From: Dryococelus australis
Taxonomy: Eukaryota; Arthropoda; Insecta; Phasmatodea; Phasmatidae
NCBI GenBank assembly: GCA_029891345.1
Contig: CM057009.1
Location: forward strand, 88,583,416-88,647,415
Reading direction: 5' to 3'
Length of the DNA: 64,000 nucleotides
Both the position numbers and the translations under genes were made by a program. This document shows, piece after piece, positions 46,985 through 58,806 of the stretch (the stretch's first letter is position 1; every line of letters starts with the position of its first letter). The notes below the pieces were generated by a model. It worked only from the letters and a program-made list of their open reading frames with translations, had not been told where the DNA came from and ran no database searches.

Positions 46985-47381
46985 AATGGTTATCGAAAAA
47001 AAAAAATGGAAACACCTGAACCGACATGATTTGTGCAGCTCGCGTCAGACTGCGATTGCAGAAACAGGTTGTTCGAGATGCTGGTTGAGTTCTGGCGTCA
47101 TATGTATCGCATCGGCTCTACTGTTCTTTGCGATAATCCTCTTCGATGTTCGGCGATCCAGATAACTGACGATTGGTTTTCGTCCACTATTACTCTTCGC
47201 TGACGGTGTCTTGCCACGAGTTGTGCTTTTTGCTCTCCATGCACTTAAAACACTGGCAGTCTTCGAAACATCTTGTCCCATAACGTCGCTCTAACAATAT
47301 GCCCTCGTTGAAAGTCAGAAACGTATTCCATTTGACCTCACCTAAATTTGGCAAATTGCATACGTGACATACGTACTGCAT
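46985..47381 (-). pseudogene. Tc1-like transposase N-terminal fragment
   Basis: The open frame 47281-47045 reads SKTASVLSAWRAK, TTRGKTPSAKSNSGRKPIVS, YLDRRTSKRIIAKNSRADA and MTPELNQHLEQPVSAIAV, continuing VRRELHKS just beyond. This is the two-part helix-turn-helix and GRK-type linker of Tc1-like transposases (SGRKP...DRR...I..N.R.....ELN..L...VS..TVRREL). An upstream piece in another frame (LTFNEGILLERRYG, 47330-47270) is the first helix. The catalytic DDE domain is absent; the fragment ends next to the foldback element. Confidence 0.7.
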
Positions 47382-47400
47382 GGCTTAGTGTACTGTAGAC

Positions 47401-47735
<335 letters not shown>

Positions 47736-47956
47736 AAAATCATTTACTGAATTACAAAAGGACAGTTGTGGCACCCGAATAATATTTGTTAGAACTTTGC
47801 ACAAATGCGATGTTACAGAACGTAGGTATTTCCATTATTTTAATAACAATCTTTATATTACTTCTCGAATTGTGGCGAAATAATTTTTTTTTTTCCCCAT
47901 TCCTAGAAACGTTTAATTGTTTTAAGTGTTGGTCATTGTTGCATGTTCCTGATTAT

Positions 47957-48847
47957 ACACTATAAAACCTTTTTTGTACTTTTACAAGAAAAATCCTTGA
48001 AACACAGTTGCCAAGAAAATCATTTGTAAGACCACAATGTGTTTTCTGGTAAAATCTGCAAAACATTTGTAATATTATAAAAGATAACCTTGTATTACAA
48101 TTGACATTATTGAGGAATCTACATATTTTCTTCTTCTAGAAAATAATATGGTAAATTAATAACAGAGAATAACTAAAGAAATAATATTTCAGAATACAAT
48201 TTACCAAAAAAAAAAAAAAAAATTACACTGCGGAAGCACGGGACTAGATTTCCCACTCATTTTATTACGAGCTGGCACCTTTAACCACAAAACCAACCTG
48301 ACTTACGAACTTAAAGTCAATTTTTCCTTAAATATAACCACAAGTATTTAAAACTTTTTAATGAAGTTATTTGGTTAAGAAAAATAGCTACATTTATTTC
48401 ATTTTAAGAGTTCTGTTTTTGCGTTAAGAGATTTGAACGGCTCTTAACAACGAAGTATCGAATGCCGATTTATTATTTCTGTGTAGCTAGGAAACATTAA
48501 AGTGAATAATAGGGTTACGTGTCATTATTAATAATTTAGTTCTTTAAAGTGTTTTGCGTTATTCAAACTTGCAATACATTTCTTCTTGCACGCAGCTACA
48601 CTTTACATCACCCATCGTTTTTGCACAAACAACTATATATACGGTTTTACGTTGATGGGTGTCCGCATTTTGCAGATGCTCGTGGATACTGGTTCAGTGT
48701 AGTATAAGCATTTTTTGAGTTATATTACAAACATGGCCCTTGTAGTTTTACAAACGAGTTGTTTTACAAGAAAAATCTTTTTAATGTTATAAGCATTTCT
48801 AAGTTACAAAGAATTTCTCAGTAAAAATTACAATTTTTTTTACAGTG
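47957..48847 (-). mobile_element. 0.88-kb MITE with tRNA-like module, copy 2
   Basis: Inverted relative to the 43.5-kb copy. Starts CACTATAAAACC...TTTTGTACTTTTACAAG and ends TACAATTTTTTTTACAGTG. The tRNA-like centre (48231-48300, minus) reads GGTTGGTTTTGTGGTTAAAG and CTAGTCCCGTGC. Confidence 0.8.
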
Positions 48848-49559
48848 TACTTCTGTATACCCTAATTGCAGAAAAAGCGATAATTTTCTGGTTACCGCAA
48901 TGAAGAAAGCTTCATTTAGACGCTGCATTACTCGTTCGTAGCCAAAACCGAAACTATAGGAAATAAGATGTTCCGTGTTTTGTATTTACGTATCTTAGCT
49001 TCATTCATTTTTCGCCATTACGGATTGCGTTTTCGTATATTAACCGCACATTTACGTAATTTACACAAGTGTTTTGCATGTTTTTGCTAACACGCATTTC
49101 AGTGTTTTGTTCTGTCATACAAATCAGGTGGCTGCGGATGTCATTTGAGTTTCCGTGAAATTTATCGCTACAGCACTGTAATCAAGTGGAAGCCATTTTA
49201 ATCACAAACTAAAACTGCTTTTGACTAACATTGGCTTTGGAAATATAAAAACTGTTATACCTAGTATCGGAAAATAACCAGGAAATATAAATTTACTCAG
49301 ACCATGTTAATATGTATGCATGTGATCTTGATATGTAATCCGTGTTATATACTGCCAAATGAAATTTACTCATATATGTATTAATTGGTTTCTCCTTGAT
49401 GCCAGCCATCTTAGTTGTGTCTTACATGAGCTTTGACTTTGACATTAACATCGAAAATCTCTTATATTCCTTTGTGTATTCAAAATATATTTATCCAAAT
49501 TCTTTCCTTTGCTCATATACCGGAAATACACGAGTATTCCGCAATACGAAGAGTGAGTG

Positions 49560-49800
49560 AAGGGATTTGGAAGACTCTTTACATCGACTCTTGAGATCCA
49601 ATGAGGGTGATAAGGTGGGTATGGAGCAGCGTCAGAATAAAAGGACGTGGGAAACGGGAGATCGCCTAGAAAACCCGCCGACCAACGGCATCGTCCTGCA
49701 CGATTCCCACATGCGAAAATCCGGAGTGACCCGGCCGGGGATGGAACCCGAATCGCCTTGGTGGGAGGCGAGCAAGCTAACCGCTCAGCCACCGTGGCCT
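49560..49800 (-). mobile_element. SINE family 1, copy 3
   Basis: Minus strand head GGTGGCTGAGCGGTTAGCTT (A-box) and CGGGTTCCATCCCCGG (B-box, one change), followed by CATGTGGGAATCGTGCAGGA and the shared body. ORFs on both strands here are incidental. Confidence 0.85.
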
Positions 49801-50230
49801 TAAGAATGTAGGAACAAATATTCATAAGCGTCTCAGGATAATTTGAGCGTAGGCCCTACACTTAGCCGAGTCTTTATCGAGTAACTTATTTATTAAACAT
49901 AAACTTGAAGAGTTAAAGGTAACCTATTTATCTACAGCAATGGCAAGTGAAATTATGTGATGAAAACTGGTGAAGCCAGATGGAAAATAAGTACAAATGT
50001 GGCGAAGCACATTCCGTTAACACTGTGTGCTAATTTCTCGCTTACTTGATCGTTCGAGCTCGCTTCCTCTTTATTAGTTTTTAAATTCAATTTTATTTAA
50101 GATGCTTTTCCCTGTAGGTTTCATTAAAATAATTTGGTGGGCTTGATAAATTATGTCAAGTTTCAAGAATAGGAAATTATTTAGTATACGTCTTGATTGT
50201 GATTTAATTGCCATTTGGGCGCTAAAATAA

Positions 50231-50232
<2 letters not shown>

Positions 50233-50273
<41 letters not shown>

Positions 50274-50380
50274 CAGAATCTGTTTTCTTCATTCCATGTG
50301 AGTCGGAACCGGCATAACCGATGTACCACCAAAGACGACGATGATGGGGCATAATTCATGGCCGCACCATCAAACGAATA
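50233..50380 (-). mobile_element. Retroposed fragment with a 41-base poly(A) tail
   Basis: An uninterrupted T-run (50233-50273) on the plus strand is preceded on the minus strand by a GC-richer, non-AT segment (about 50274-50370) ending GAAGAAAACAGATTCTG. This suits a 5'-truncated retroposed transcript or LINE end. Its source is not identified. Confidence 0.45.
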
Positions 50381-50559
50381 CTGTATCACAATATTCGCAC
50401 GAAAAAGAACTATGAAATTATTAGATAAAGTATTTCATATGTGAAATATGCAATAAATTAAATTATCGGCAACCGATGACAGGAAAAAAGATAAATGACA
50501 CAGAAACGTTGTGTTAATGAAAGGGGATCGAGGTTTCCGTTTTAATGACATGTTTGTAC

Positions 50560-50652
50560 GTTGTCCGACCAAATATTTGCCATCAATAGTACCATGGGTA
50601 TATCTCCCACGCTAAAGGTCGTGTTACCCGCGGGTGTTACTGTAATAGCTAG
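50560..50652 (+). mobile_element. Helitron-like 3' end
   Basis: The hairpin word ACCCGCGGGT lies about 14 bases before CTAG followed by T, as at the end of the 21.1-kb insert. The 5' end was not located. Confidence 0.35.
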
Positions 50653-50727
50653 TTGAAATTTGGGTAAATTGTTCACTTTCGTTGGAAAATATATGTATAA
50701 TTACGAACGTGCCTTATAATAACCCAT

Positions 50728-50905
50728 CCGATCTCCCGTGGCGCAGTCGGTTGGTGCGCCATCGATCAGGGGTGCGAGAGATTTAGGGTTCGAATTCCGG
50801 GCAAGACATGGGTGTTAATTAGGTTGTAAGTTAGTCTGTAAGCCGTCCCCTGCTAAGCTTACGTGCATAAAACCAGGGTACGTTCAATAGCCCTTAAAAA
50901 AATTT
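50728..50905 (+). mobile_element. SINE family 2, copy 2
   Basis: Head CCCGTGGCGCAGTCGGTTGG (A-box) and AGGGTTCGAATTCCGGG (B-box); body AGACATGGGTGTT, GTTAGTCTGTAAGCCG, CCCCTGCTAAGC and AATAGCCCTT as in the 33.2-kb copy. Confidence 0.8.
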
Positions 50906-51045
50906 CTAATAACCGTAGTTTTACATTGAAGAGACGAACGAAATATACGTTAACATATTGAAGCCTAAGAAAACCAGCGAAGACAAAGTAATATAACTTG
51001 TCGCACAAGAAAAATATTATGTTTTCATCGGCACTACGTTTGTGT

Positions 51046-51240
51046 GCAATGTTTCAAGTCGATAGGGTGTGTGAAATGTTTCAAGTCGATAGGTTGTGTG
51101 AAATGTTTCAAGTCGATAGGGTGTGTGAAATGTTTCAAGTCGATAGGGTGTGTGAAATGTTTCAAGTCGATAGGGTGTGTGAAATGTTTCGAGTCGATAG
51201 GGTGTGTGAAATGTTTCAAGTCGATAGGGTGTGTGAAATT
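51046..51240. repeat. 27-bp minisatellite, about 7 units
   Basis: The unit contains GTGTGTGAAATGTTTCAAG followed by TCGATAGG. Copies are nearly identical, with one TTGTGTG variant and one TTCGAGTCG variant. Because 27 is a multiple of three, several frames on both strands stay open (for example MFQVDRVCE repeats), but these are not evidence of a gene. Confidence 0.95.
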
Positions 51241-51508
51241 GGGTCAAATTTACCTTACTCGATTTTACCCTAACAAACAAAAGAAGCTAAATGAAATTTC
51301 ATTTTAAGTAAACAAAACTTGTCTTTCTATCGACAAACGCGTGCTAGGTATCTGCACATGAGTATAAAAATCTAGAATGATGCTTCACAGAATGTTTCTG
51401 GACGCAATATCGAAGTTAACTAAGGGCACCGACGTATCAAATGGCGAAGTATGCGATGGTTATTTTAGACGCTTCCAATTTATTCATGCTTTTTTTTCGC
51501 TCCCACCA

Positions 51509-51585
51509 TAAACACTGGCTCAAGTGGTTAGCTTGCCTGATTTGCATTAAGGAGGTCGTGAATTTGAGCCCCACCAACAGCAGAA
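51509..51585 (+). repeat. tRNA-like segment
   Basis: TGGCTCAAGTGGTTAGCTTG is a good A-box/D-arm and GTGAATTTGAGCCCCACC a degenerate B-box at normal spacing. A tRNA-derived repeat, probably a third SINE family. Confidence 0.5.
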
Positions 51586-51789
51586 GGGCGGAGTGTTCCA
51601 AAACATTTTCTATCTCCATTTCAGACGAATACCAGCATGGTTCTTCACAATTTGCTTTTCTATTAACCATCCTTTACGCTAAGTTCCTGGTCAAGAAAAT
51701 TGCACTTGAAAGAAAACGGGGAGTAACACGTTTTATGAAGGGTGTAATGCAATATAAGAAATTAATATTTCATTTCAAATGAAATAAGT

Positions 51790-52620
51790 ATATCATTCGT
51801 GAAGTACATGCAAAACAAAAGAAAAATAATATGTTTTTTTTTGTAATATGGCAGAAAATTTTCCAGCAAATGGCAAACAGGACCTTATTTAAGGTGATAG
51901 ATTAATACCATTAGCCATTTCGATTCTACATATAAGCAATCAACAAGAATTATTTAAAAATTTGACAATTAATTAACAGCATTACTGCTTTGTATGTAGA
52001 TATAGTGAAATACAATATCAACTATTGAATATGTGAAAAGTAACAAAAATATTAACAAAAATAGTAACCACTCTTTGGATTTTGACAAATTTTCATTAGT
52101 TATTAAGTATCCATCAAATAGCACAGATTTGTTAACACATAAAATCGTATAATATTGTTGTCAAATACACTTTAAGATATTGTTTTTCTTAAGCATTTAC
52201 TTTTTTGGTATCTACTTATAGTTCGCAGATTCCCCTGTACACAATTCGAGTTTATAAATCCAGTAAGTATTAACATTCCATTTCTCGTATCCTGAGAAAA
52301 CCAAATATTGTTTTCGGAATCCAAAAGCATGAAAACTAAACCCGCAATTCATAAAAAAAAATAAAATAAAAAAAGGCCAGAAATTTTGCGAAAAAATATA
52401 ATATATTATTCATGACCATTATGCATGATACACGTCCACTGCTTCTTAATGCTAGTGTTTGCGTTGCTATAGGAAAACATCAAAATTAATCTGCAGAACG
52501 GTGGTTATAACGTACGCATAAGGCAGTAGTACATGGAAGCAACGTGCAGAAAAAGTTCGCCATTTCCACTCTTTTTCAGCTTTAACCCAGCAGGAGGTTT
52601 TAAAAGAAATACGATATCAC
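51790..52620. other. No recognisable gene
   Basis: AT-rich sequence with no coding signal. Confidence 0.6.
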
Positions 52621-52630
52621 TTCAGGTAGA

Positions 52631-52671
52631 GGCTATTCACGGTAAAATGAGCACTTCCTTCTGAGTGCGGT

Positions 52672-52768
<97 letters not shown>

Positions 52769-52903
52769 GCACACACACACACACTGTGTTGATTACTTAT
52801 ATGGCAATATTTATTTAACAAGGTGGTTAAAATATAAAAATGCGTCTGAATGAAAAAAGTAACTAGGGTCTCAAAGTACTCACTTTATCGTAAACAGCCT
52901 ATA
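52631..52903 (+). mobile_element. MITE group B, copy 5, containing a microsatellite
   Basis: Ends GGCTATTCACGGTAAAATGA and TACTCACTTTATCGTAAACA; body CTTCTGAGTGCGG, then ACTGTGTTGATTACTTATAT, GGCAATATTTATTTAAC and AAGGTGGTTAAA. The (AT)n(AC)n tract lies at 52670-52784. Confidence 0.85.
52670..52784. repeat. (AT)n(AC)n microsatellite inside MITE
   Basis: About 90 bases of AT repeat followed by an AC tract. Unlike the other two copies, it sits just after rather than just before the GAGTGCGG block. Confidence 0.95.
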
Positions 52904-53024
52904 CCGAGGCTGCAATGGCCTTACCTTATGACCGCAGCGGTCCGAGAACAAATCCTGCGTATTGAATGCATGTGTGTGCCGTTTGTTAATGTTAGCATAT
53001 TATCTGTTCGTAAGCCGGAAATTA

Positions 53025-53025
<1 letters not shown>

Positions 53026-53055
<30 letters not shown>
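53026..53055. repeat. Poly(A) tract
   Basis: Uninterrupted run of 30 A. Confidence 0.9.
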
Positions 53056-53058
<3 letters not shown>

Positions 53059-53880
53059 AGGCAGCATTAAGTAGTCTAGTTAAATTAAAATAAAATTTGA
53101 ACAGAAAAGCTATTCTATTTTAAAACGCTCGTAGGTTTTTAATGAAGGAAAACAACATTTAACGAATTAAAGTGAAAAATAATGAGTGTGATTATGAAAT
53201 ATATTTTTATGTATATGTAAAATATATTAATCACGCAGCAACTTATATAAAACGAATTATTACTAAAAGAGAGTTTTTACAAAGTTTACTGAAATGGAAA
53301 ACCACACAAAAAAAATATAAATAAATATATTTTTTAAAGTAAACAAGCACGAAAATCTTAAAACTCGTGTAACAAAAAAAATAAGGAAAAAAAGTAAAAA
53401 TTTAGAAACAGGTCATTATATAACACAAAGAAGAAATTAAGGTTTATTGTTATTTGTCGTGAAATATATATCCAGTATAGGTAAAGTAAGGTAATTCCGT
53501 GATACCATGACTTTTCTGTTACTCTTTAGAAAATATTAGGCTATGGTTATTTGTCTTTGTTTCATGAGATACAGGGATTCTTTACGTACAATTTCATACA
53601 AACATATTGTGAATAGCGATGTTATTCCCCAGTTATTGATTAACAAAATTCGGTAATAAAAGTAGATAACCCATGATATTCTAGTTACTCCGTGATAGTA
53701 TTCAAGTTACTCCGTGATAGTATGGTGTTTATCACTAAATGCATTATTTGATTGTGAAAAATATTTTTAATGCAATGAAATTGTACACATCATAGTAATG
53801 AAGGCCTGGTATATCTTACAGACGATAACAAAAAATCACATTGCACAACATAATTCAAATGTGGTAAAGATATTCATTTT

Positions 53881-54096
53881 TCAAAACAAATTTACACAAA
53901 ATAAATTTTTGCGCTTATCTGAAGAGAAAGGGTATTTGAGTCCTGCAGCTTCAGCAACCCTATACCCCACTCGTCTCACTCGGTTAAGTGTAAGCCCAAC
54001 GCCTGACGACTGCATTGTATTTATGTAGTTCACTACCTTAAGTTCAATTTCAGGCGGCGTAAACGATAGGATTTCCCATTTTTGCAATAGTTGCAC
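53881..54096 (-). pseudogene. CENP-B-like HTH remnant of pogo-like transposase
   Basis: The frame reads LSFTPPEIELKVVNYINTMQ, SSGVGLTLNRVRRVGYRVAE and AAGLKYPFSSDKRK before it leaves the family pattern. This matches the second helix-turn-helix of pogo/Tigger and CENP-B-like proteins (L-P-E-E--L--YI--M---G-GLT---VR---Y--A---G---PF). The expected AG--W-- continuation and the DDE catalytic domain are absent. Confidence 0.6.
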
Positions 54097-54239
54097 TATC
54101 TGGATCTGCTAAAAAAATTGCTGCAATAATCCTTACGTGTACTCCATAGGATGCTAAAAAGTTTTCTAGCCTTGTACACTACACTGTCCGTCCATCATTC
54201 TTCACTAAAGTGAAGATAGTTTCGAATATTGAAAGTTTT

Positions 54240-55030
54240 TTTTTTTTTTAATTAGAGAGACTTAAACATTCAACTAAATGACAGGTTTGAAGTGCAAAGG
54301 GCGATATTTCAATGGCTTTATCATGATATTCAGGAGCCGTTCTCTCAATGTAGATGAATATTTTATTACTTCAGAAAGGTGTTATTAACATGATATAGTT
54401 CTATAACATGTTCAATCATCGATTTTTAATTTAAGAGGCTTTAAATATGCAACATGATTACCGTTTGGGGTACAAAGTACGATGTTTCAATGAATTTATC
54501 ATGAAATTAATGAGCCGCCCTCTCAACGAAGATGAATATTTTATTACTCCAGTAAAGTGTTATTATCGTGCTATAGTTACATAAGACCTTCAATTAAGGG
54601 TTTTTATTTCAAGAGGCTTTAAACATGCAACTTTATTACAGGTTTGGGGTACAAAGTGCGATGTTTCAATGGCTTAATCGTGGTAATCATGAGCCATACT
54701 CTAAATATAGATGGATATTTTATGACACCAGTAAGGTGTTACTAATGCGCTATAGTTCTATAACATATTCAATTAAGGGTTTTTAATTTGAGAGGCTTTA
54801 AACATGCAACTTTATTACAGGTTTGGGGTTCAAAGTGCGATTTTTAGATGCCTTTTTCATGGAATTCATGAGTTATCTTCTCAATCAAGATGCATATTTT
54901 ATTACTATAGCAGGGTTTTATTATCGTGCTATAGTTCTTTAACATGTGCAATTAAGGGTTTTTAATTTGAATCCCTTTAAACATGCAACTTTATTACAGG
55001 TTTGGTGTTCAAAGTGCGATGATTGTATGC
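54240..55030. repeat. 179-bp satellite array, about 4.4 units
   Basis: Unit starts (TTTTTAATTTGAGAGGCTTT-type) lie near 54242, 54422, 54600, 54780 and 54958, a spacing of 178-180 bp. Each unit has AAACATGCAACTTTATTACA, GGTTTGGGGTACAAAGTGCG, TCATGAGCC or a variant, ATATTTTATTAC and GTGCTATAGTTCTATAACAT. Units are perhaps 80-90% alike by eye. Confidence 0.85.
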
Positions 55031-55609
55031 CTATAAAAAAGTTGGCAAGACAAATTCGAATCTGGTTTTCAAAGCTAATTTCACTTCAGGTTATCCTTTA
55101 CAATTGCAACCTTTCTTGCAGGCTTTCAGACGTGTAGAAGCATCCTGGTTTATTCCGCTTCGGTGGCATGTCAATACGTAGCGTGAAGGAAACATTCCCA
55201 ATACACAAGAAAAACCATCACATTACTAAGCTCACACACCTTAAAAACTTGACGCTACATCCATGTAAATTTTACATGTTAATTATAAGTATCTTAACTT
55301 TAACTGGTGTTAATATGAAATTTATACATCAGAAAGTTTGTTTCTGAGAAAAAATTGTCCACTACTGTTTTCATGGCCAGCAACTTTGCCCATCCGCACT
55401 ACTCCGCGGGGAGCGAATAAATTCGTAGAACGTGTACAGTTGTTTAGATATGGAGTGCGTCGGATTAAAAGACTCCTGGATGCTTCTGCCATCAGCCGAA
55501 AAAAATCTTCATACCGTTTGGAGTTCAAGTTACGGCGTGACAAAGATAATTATATCTATCACGGAATTACTTGATATCACGGAGTTACCTAACTTTGCCT
55601 ACACGAAGG

Positions 55610-56500
55610 AAATAAACAACATAGACAAAATATGAAATTTGTCCTGGAATTGGCTGCCTTTTACTCCTTTTCTCTCCTTTTATAGGCATTGGAGAACTTC
55701 TGTCTGAACAAGAGCATTTTAGAATCTTTGTTCAACTGTATGATTGAAACTGACTTTTTCCTCGGTTTATGGCACAAAAGCAAAATATTTGGTACTCATG
55801 AAAACTAAATTGAAAATTTTTCATTAAAAACTAGGCGCCTTGCAAACAAACCGTTAATGTTTATTGTCCTGTAGTCATATTTCGGAATCAGTAAAGTTAA
55901 CTTATGTTAAAGTTTACTGTACACAAGAAAATGTATTTATACATTTCTTTTAGTACAACATAAGACGTGCATGGAAATTTTAATTAGTTCTGAACATAGA
56001 AGGACAAAACATCAGGAATATTTATCGATAGTCTAAAGAGGAACACTATTTTATGAGATGTTTCAGACTTCCAGAATAAGAAACGATATTACAGCAGAGT
56101 GTCCCAAATTTCCCTATACCCATAGACGCGTGGCAAACATAATTAAGTGCTCATGGAATATAATGACGTTTTACTTTTTGAGTGCCAAATCAAGTATTAT
56201 TAAATTTTAAAATCACGACAGCACATCAACTTAGTAATCAACTTCATCGGCGTGAGCACCATTGTTCTGGGCAGAAATGCCAAGATCGATTATTTATTCT
56301 CTGTAACATCTGTGGTGTAATGATATGGAATACAGCGTAAACAGTATCGTACAGTTTGTCTTTGTTTTCATATCATGGCGTTGATGACAAGCAGAGTGCG
56401 TTTTGATAGGTCGTGGAATCTGAACATCTGTGAGGCCAAGGGGGTGGTGTAGGTGCCTCTGCATAATGTAAAAAATAACAGTAAAATTATCTAACAAGTG
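55610..56500. other. No recognisable gene
   Basis: AT-rich sequence without coding or repeat structure that I can identify. Confidence 0.55.
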
Positions 56501-56524
56501 TAAGGTAATGTTCGCAAACCTTTT

Positions 56525-57136
56525 TGGGAAACACAGTTTTCCTTACGGATATGGTAAAATTACTGCACTCTGGAGTAAAATTCACGTACATGGTAGAAAA
56601 AATCCCATACATGGATGAGAAAATTACCTTACGACGCGTTCATCTCTTCAGCATTGTCTCAACAGCCAAGCGGGAGGACGGGCGGAATAAACAATACTCT
56701 AACACGCAAATATTCACTATTACTGTCAAGCTGACGTAACGGTGTAAGGGGTAGCGCATCGGCTTATCGTGATAGAGGACCATGGTTCGTAACCACACAC
56801 CAGCGAATGTCGAGAATTTTAGTGTTGAGGTTGCCGTTACTTTTCGTCAAGGATAGAGTTAAATAAAATAATTAACACTAATATTTTTCGGGGATAAAGT
56901 TTATTATACAATATAGTTAATATTCCCGTACTTATATGGGAATTCCCCTTACTTGTAGGGGATCCCCCCTCCCTCTATCTCTTTTGACAGTTACTTCTTT
57001 TCCGTACAATTAGGGAATAGTACTTTACTTGTTATGTACATTTACTCTACATTTAAGAGGTAATTTCACCTTACATGTAGATGTAATTAGCTTCCCCTAC
57101 ATGTAAGGGAATTCTCCCTTAATTTTTTTAACAGTG
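56525..57136. mobile_element. MITE-like unit with tRNA-like module
   Basis: The left side has TTTTCCTTACGGATATGG, GTAAAATTACTGCA, TCCCATACATGG and AAAATTACCTTACG. The right side has short palindromes CCCCTTACTTGTAGGGG and TTCCCCTACATGTAAGGGAA, ending TTTAACAGTGC. The centre (56722-56800, plus) is tRNA-like: GTGTAAGGGGTAGCGCATCG and CATGGTTCGTAACCAC. Boundaries are approximate. Confidence 0.45.
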
Positions 57137-57489
57137 CTGAGACTCTTCCAATCTGTCTACTTTGTAAAAGTTTGTTTTCACGGATGCTCGAACCGCAAAG
57201 GCAAAATGTTGGGGTGCATCATCTTACTGCAACCAGTGATCATCTCCTATGCCAAGGTTACGAAGTTGTGGAACTTACTACTAGCGATGCATGGCCAGGC
57301 AACTGTGATGTATCACATAAACAATGAAGACAAATTGCCTAACTGTAATTTCAGCAGAAACTGCTTTCTAGATCATAACCAGGGGAGGATTGCTATCGAG
57401 TTCTTCGTTAATTTTTGGGTTTTTCTTCTCTCCAGAGCACACAAAGTTTCGTGTGGGCTCTGCGGCAAATTACACGTTTGACATTTAAC

Positions 57490-57950
57490 AATACCTTGTT
57501 TCAAGAAGACAGTGTGATGAATGTTTCAAGAAAAATGTCACCCGTTTGCCTCCTTCGGTCAAGATTTTGATCATACAAATGTTGATCGGCGTGGATGAAG
57601 TCGAAAATCTTTCAGCAAATGCCTGTTCAAGCACTCCGATTTCTCCTGAATTATTACGTACGGTTATCTTGGGCTAACGCTCTGCTGAGACGAGGATGTC
57701 CTTACTTCTGCTGTTTCGGGCTTTTGGTCGTCCGAGCGGTGACAAATGATGACCTTTGCCATGCAATAACTGTCGCTTTAGTTGACGACGTTTTGCAGAA
57801 TCGGTTTTGAAAATCTCGCAAAACACTGCCGGCGAAGTCCATCCAGAATGTGGTCGTTCGCACACTTATACTGCGGTTAATATTCTTTCTTCCAGCGTGT
57901 AAGGACTCTGATCGGCCATTGCGAGACCTGTGAACATACACACACTATAT
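57490..57950 (-). pseudogene. Decayed mariner-type transposase N-terminus
   Basis: Pieces in alternating minus-strand frames read VRTTTFWMDFAGSVLRDFQ, NRFCKTSSTKATVIAWQRSS and, in the next frame, LSPLGRPKARNSRSKDILV. Further on, DFIHADQHLYDQNLDRRRQT follows. The order FQ-RF-----T---I--W---F---G-P-------, then DFHPY-like, follows the HTH region of mariner-like transposases with a DUF4817-type N-terminus. Several frameshifts are needed, so it is a relic; the catalytic domain is not seen. Confidence 0.4.
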
Positions 57951-57959
57951 TACTATAGA

Positions 57960-58800
57960 GCTGATAAATTTTCTGCTGAGTACCCAGAGTACGCTTCGCA
58001 TTATCTGGGGTAAATTAATTATAAATAACTAGATTTTTAAAATGTTGAATGCTTTCTCCGTAACATACGATGTTTTCCTCTGTGCCTTGTAACTGGACAT
58101 CTCATCCTCATATGAAGTGCAAGCACTCTTCCAAACATAACCCCATACCCACTTCTGCTAACGTTGGGCTTGCGGCCCACACATGCGCAGCAAAGGTTTG
58201 ATGGAGCAACATGCTGACCACATTCGTCGTGGTGTACCGCAGAAAATTTCTAGAAATCGGAGCCCCAGGACACCAGATCGGCCCACGGATACACTGTGTC
58301 AAAAAAATATGGAAACACAGTCGTGAGAACACGTGCCCCCACCTTGAAGTAGATGCAAACTCCGAAGCAACTTAACGCCTTACGTCTTGCATTTACGAGT
58401 TATTTGTAGGTTCTAACGTTATGCTGGTCTTACAGCTATAACCACTAACTCGAAAATTGAATTAAATATTTTCGTAAAATGAAGTTCACGCAATGAAAAT
58501 ATTCTAAGCATACGTATATATTATTTACAAGTTATTTGAAGTGCATATGCTATATGTAGGCCTACATGATGTCTACTATCCGACACATCACTTTATCCAG
58601 AGTGACTACTCCCATGCAATGAACATACCAACCTACATGCATACCTACAGACAGATGTGTCTGCATTTCACAACTATTTTTTCAGGTATCGGGACATACC
58701 AATTTACCCTTGCCACGATCCATGATGACTACCAGATCTCGCATAAGAATGTGTGAGGGAATGCCACTGATTATAAACGAACACATAAGCTATTTACGGA
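57960..58800. other. No recognisable gene
   Basis: A minus-strand frame at 58108-58332 faintly recalls a transposase core but has no clear motif. Confidence 0.45.
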
Positions 58801-58806
58801 GGGTTA

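Larger units (their letters stand above)
53478..55601 (-). mobile_element. pogo-like DNA transposon, deletion derivative
   Basis: The left end TAGGTAAAGTAAGGTAATTC and the inverted right end TAGGCAAAGTTAGGTAACTC both continue into CGTGATA, giving a TIR of about 27 bp with few mismatches. Both outer ends are TA. Further CCGTGATA words lie near both ends (53685-53720 and 55558-55575). A minus-strand frame encodes a CENP-B-type helix-turn-helix typical of pogo/Tigger transposases. The DDE domain is missing, and a 179-bp satellite array fills much of the interior. Family is inferred from the HTH and TA ends. Confidence 0.65.

Noticed and set aside
50074-50352. 92-codon ORF with a poly-lysine tract
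   Set aside because: It is the translation of the 41-base T-run on the minus strand.
51046-51240. CRISPR-like array
   Set aside because: Units are contiguous without unique spacers, and the context is eukaryotic.
51017-51307. Repeat protein made of MFQVDRVCE units
   Set aside because: Several frames on both strands are equally open because the unit is 27 bp; no start context or conserved flanks.
52633-52853. Tyr/Ile repeat ORFs
   Set aside because: Pure translation of the AT/AC microsatellite.
57134-57481. 115-codon plus-strand ORF as a gene
   Set aside because: No family match, and it lies next to a decayed minus-strand transposase; probably chance.
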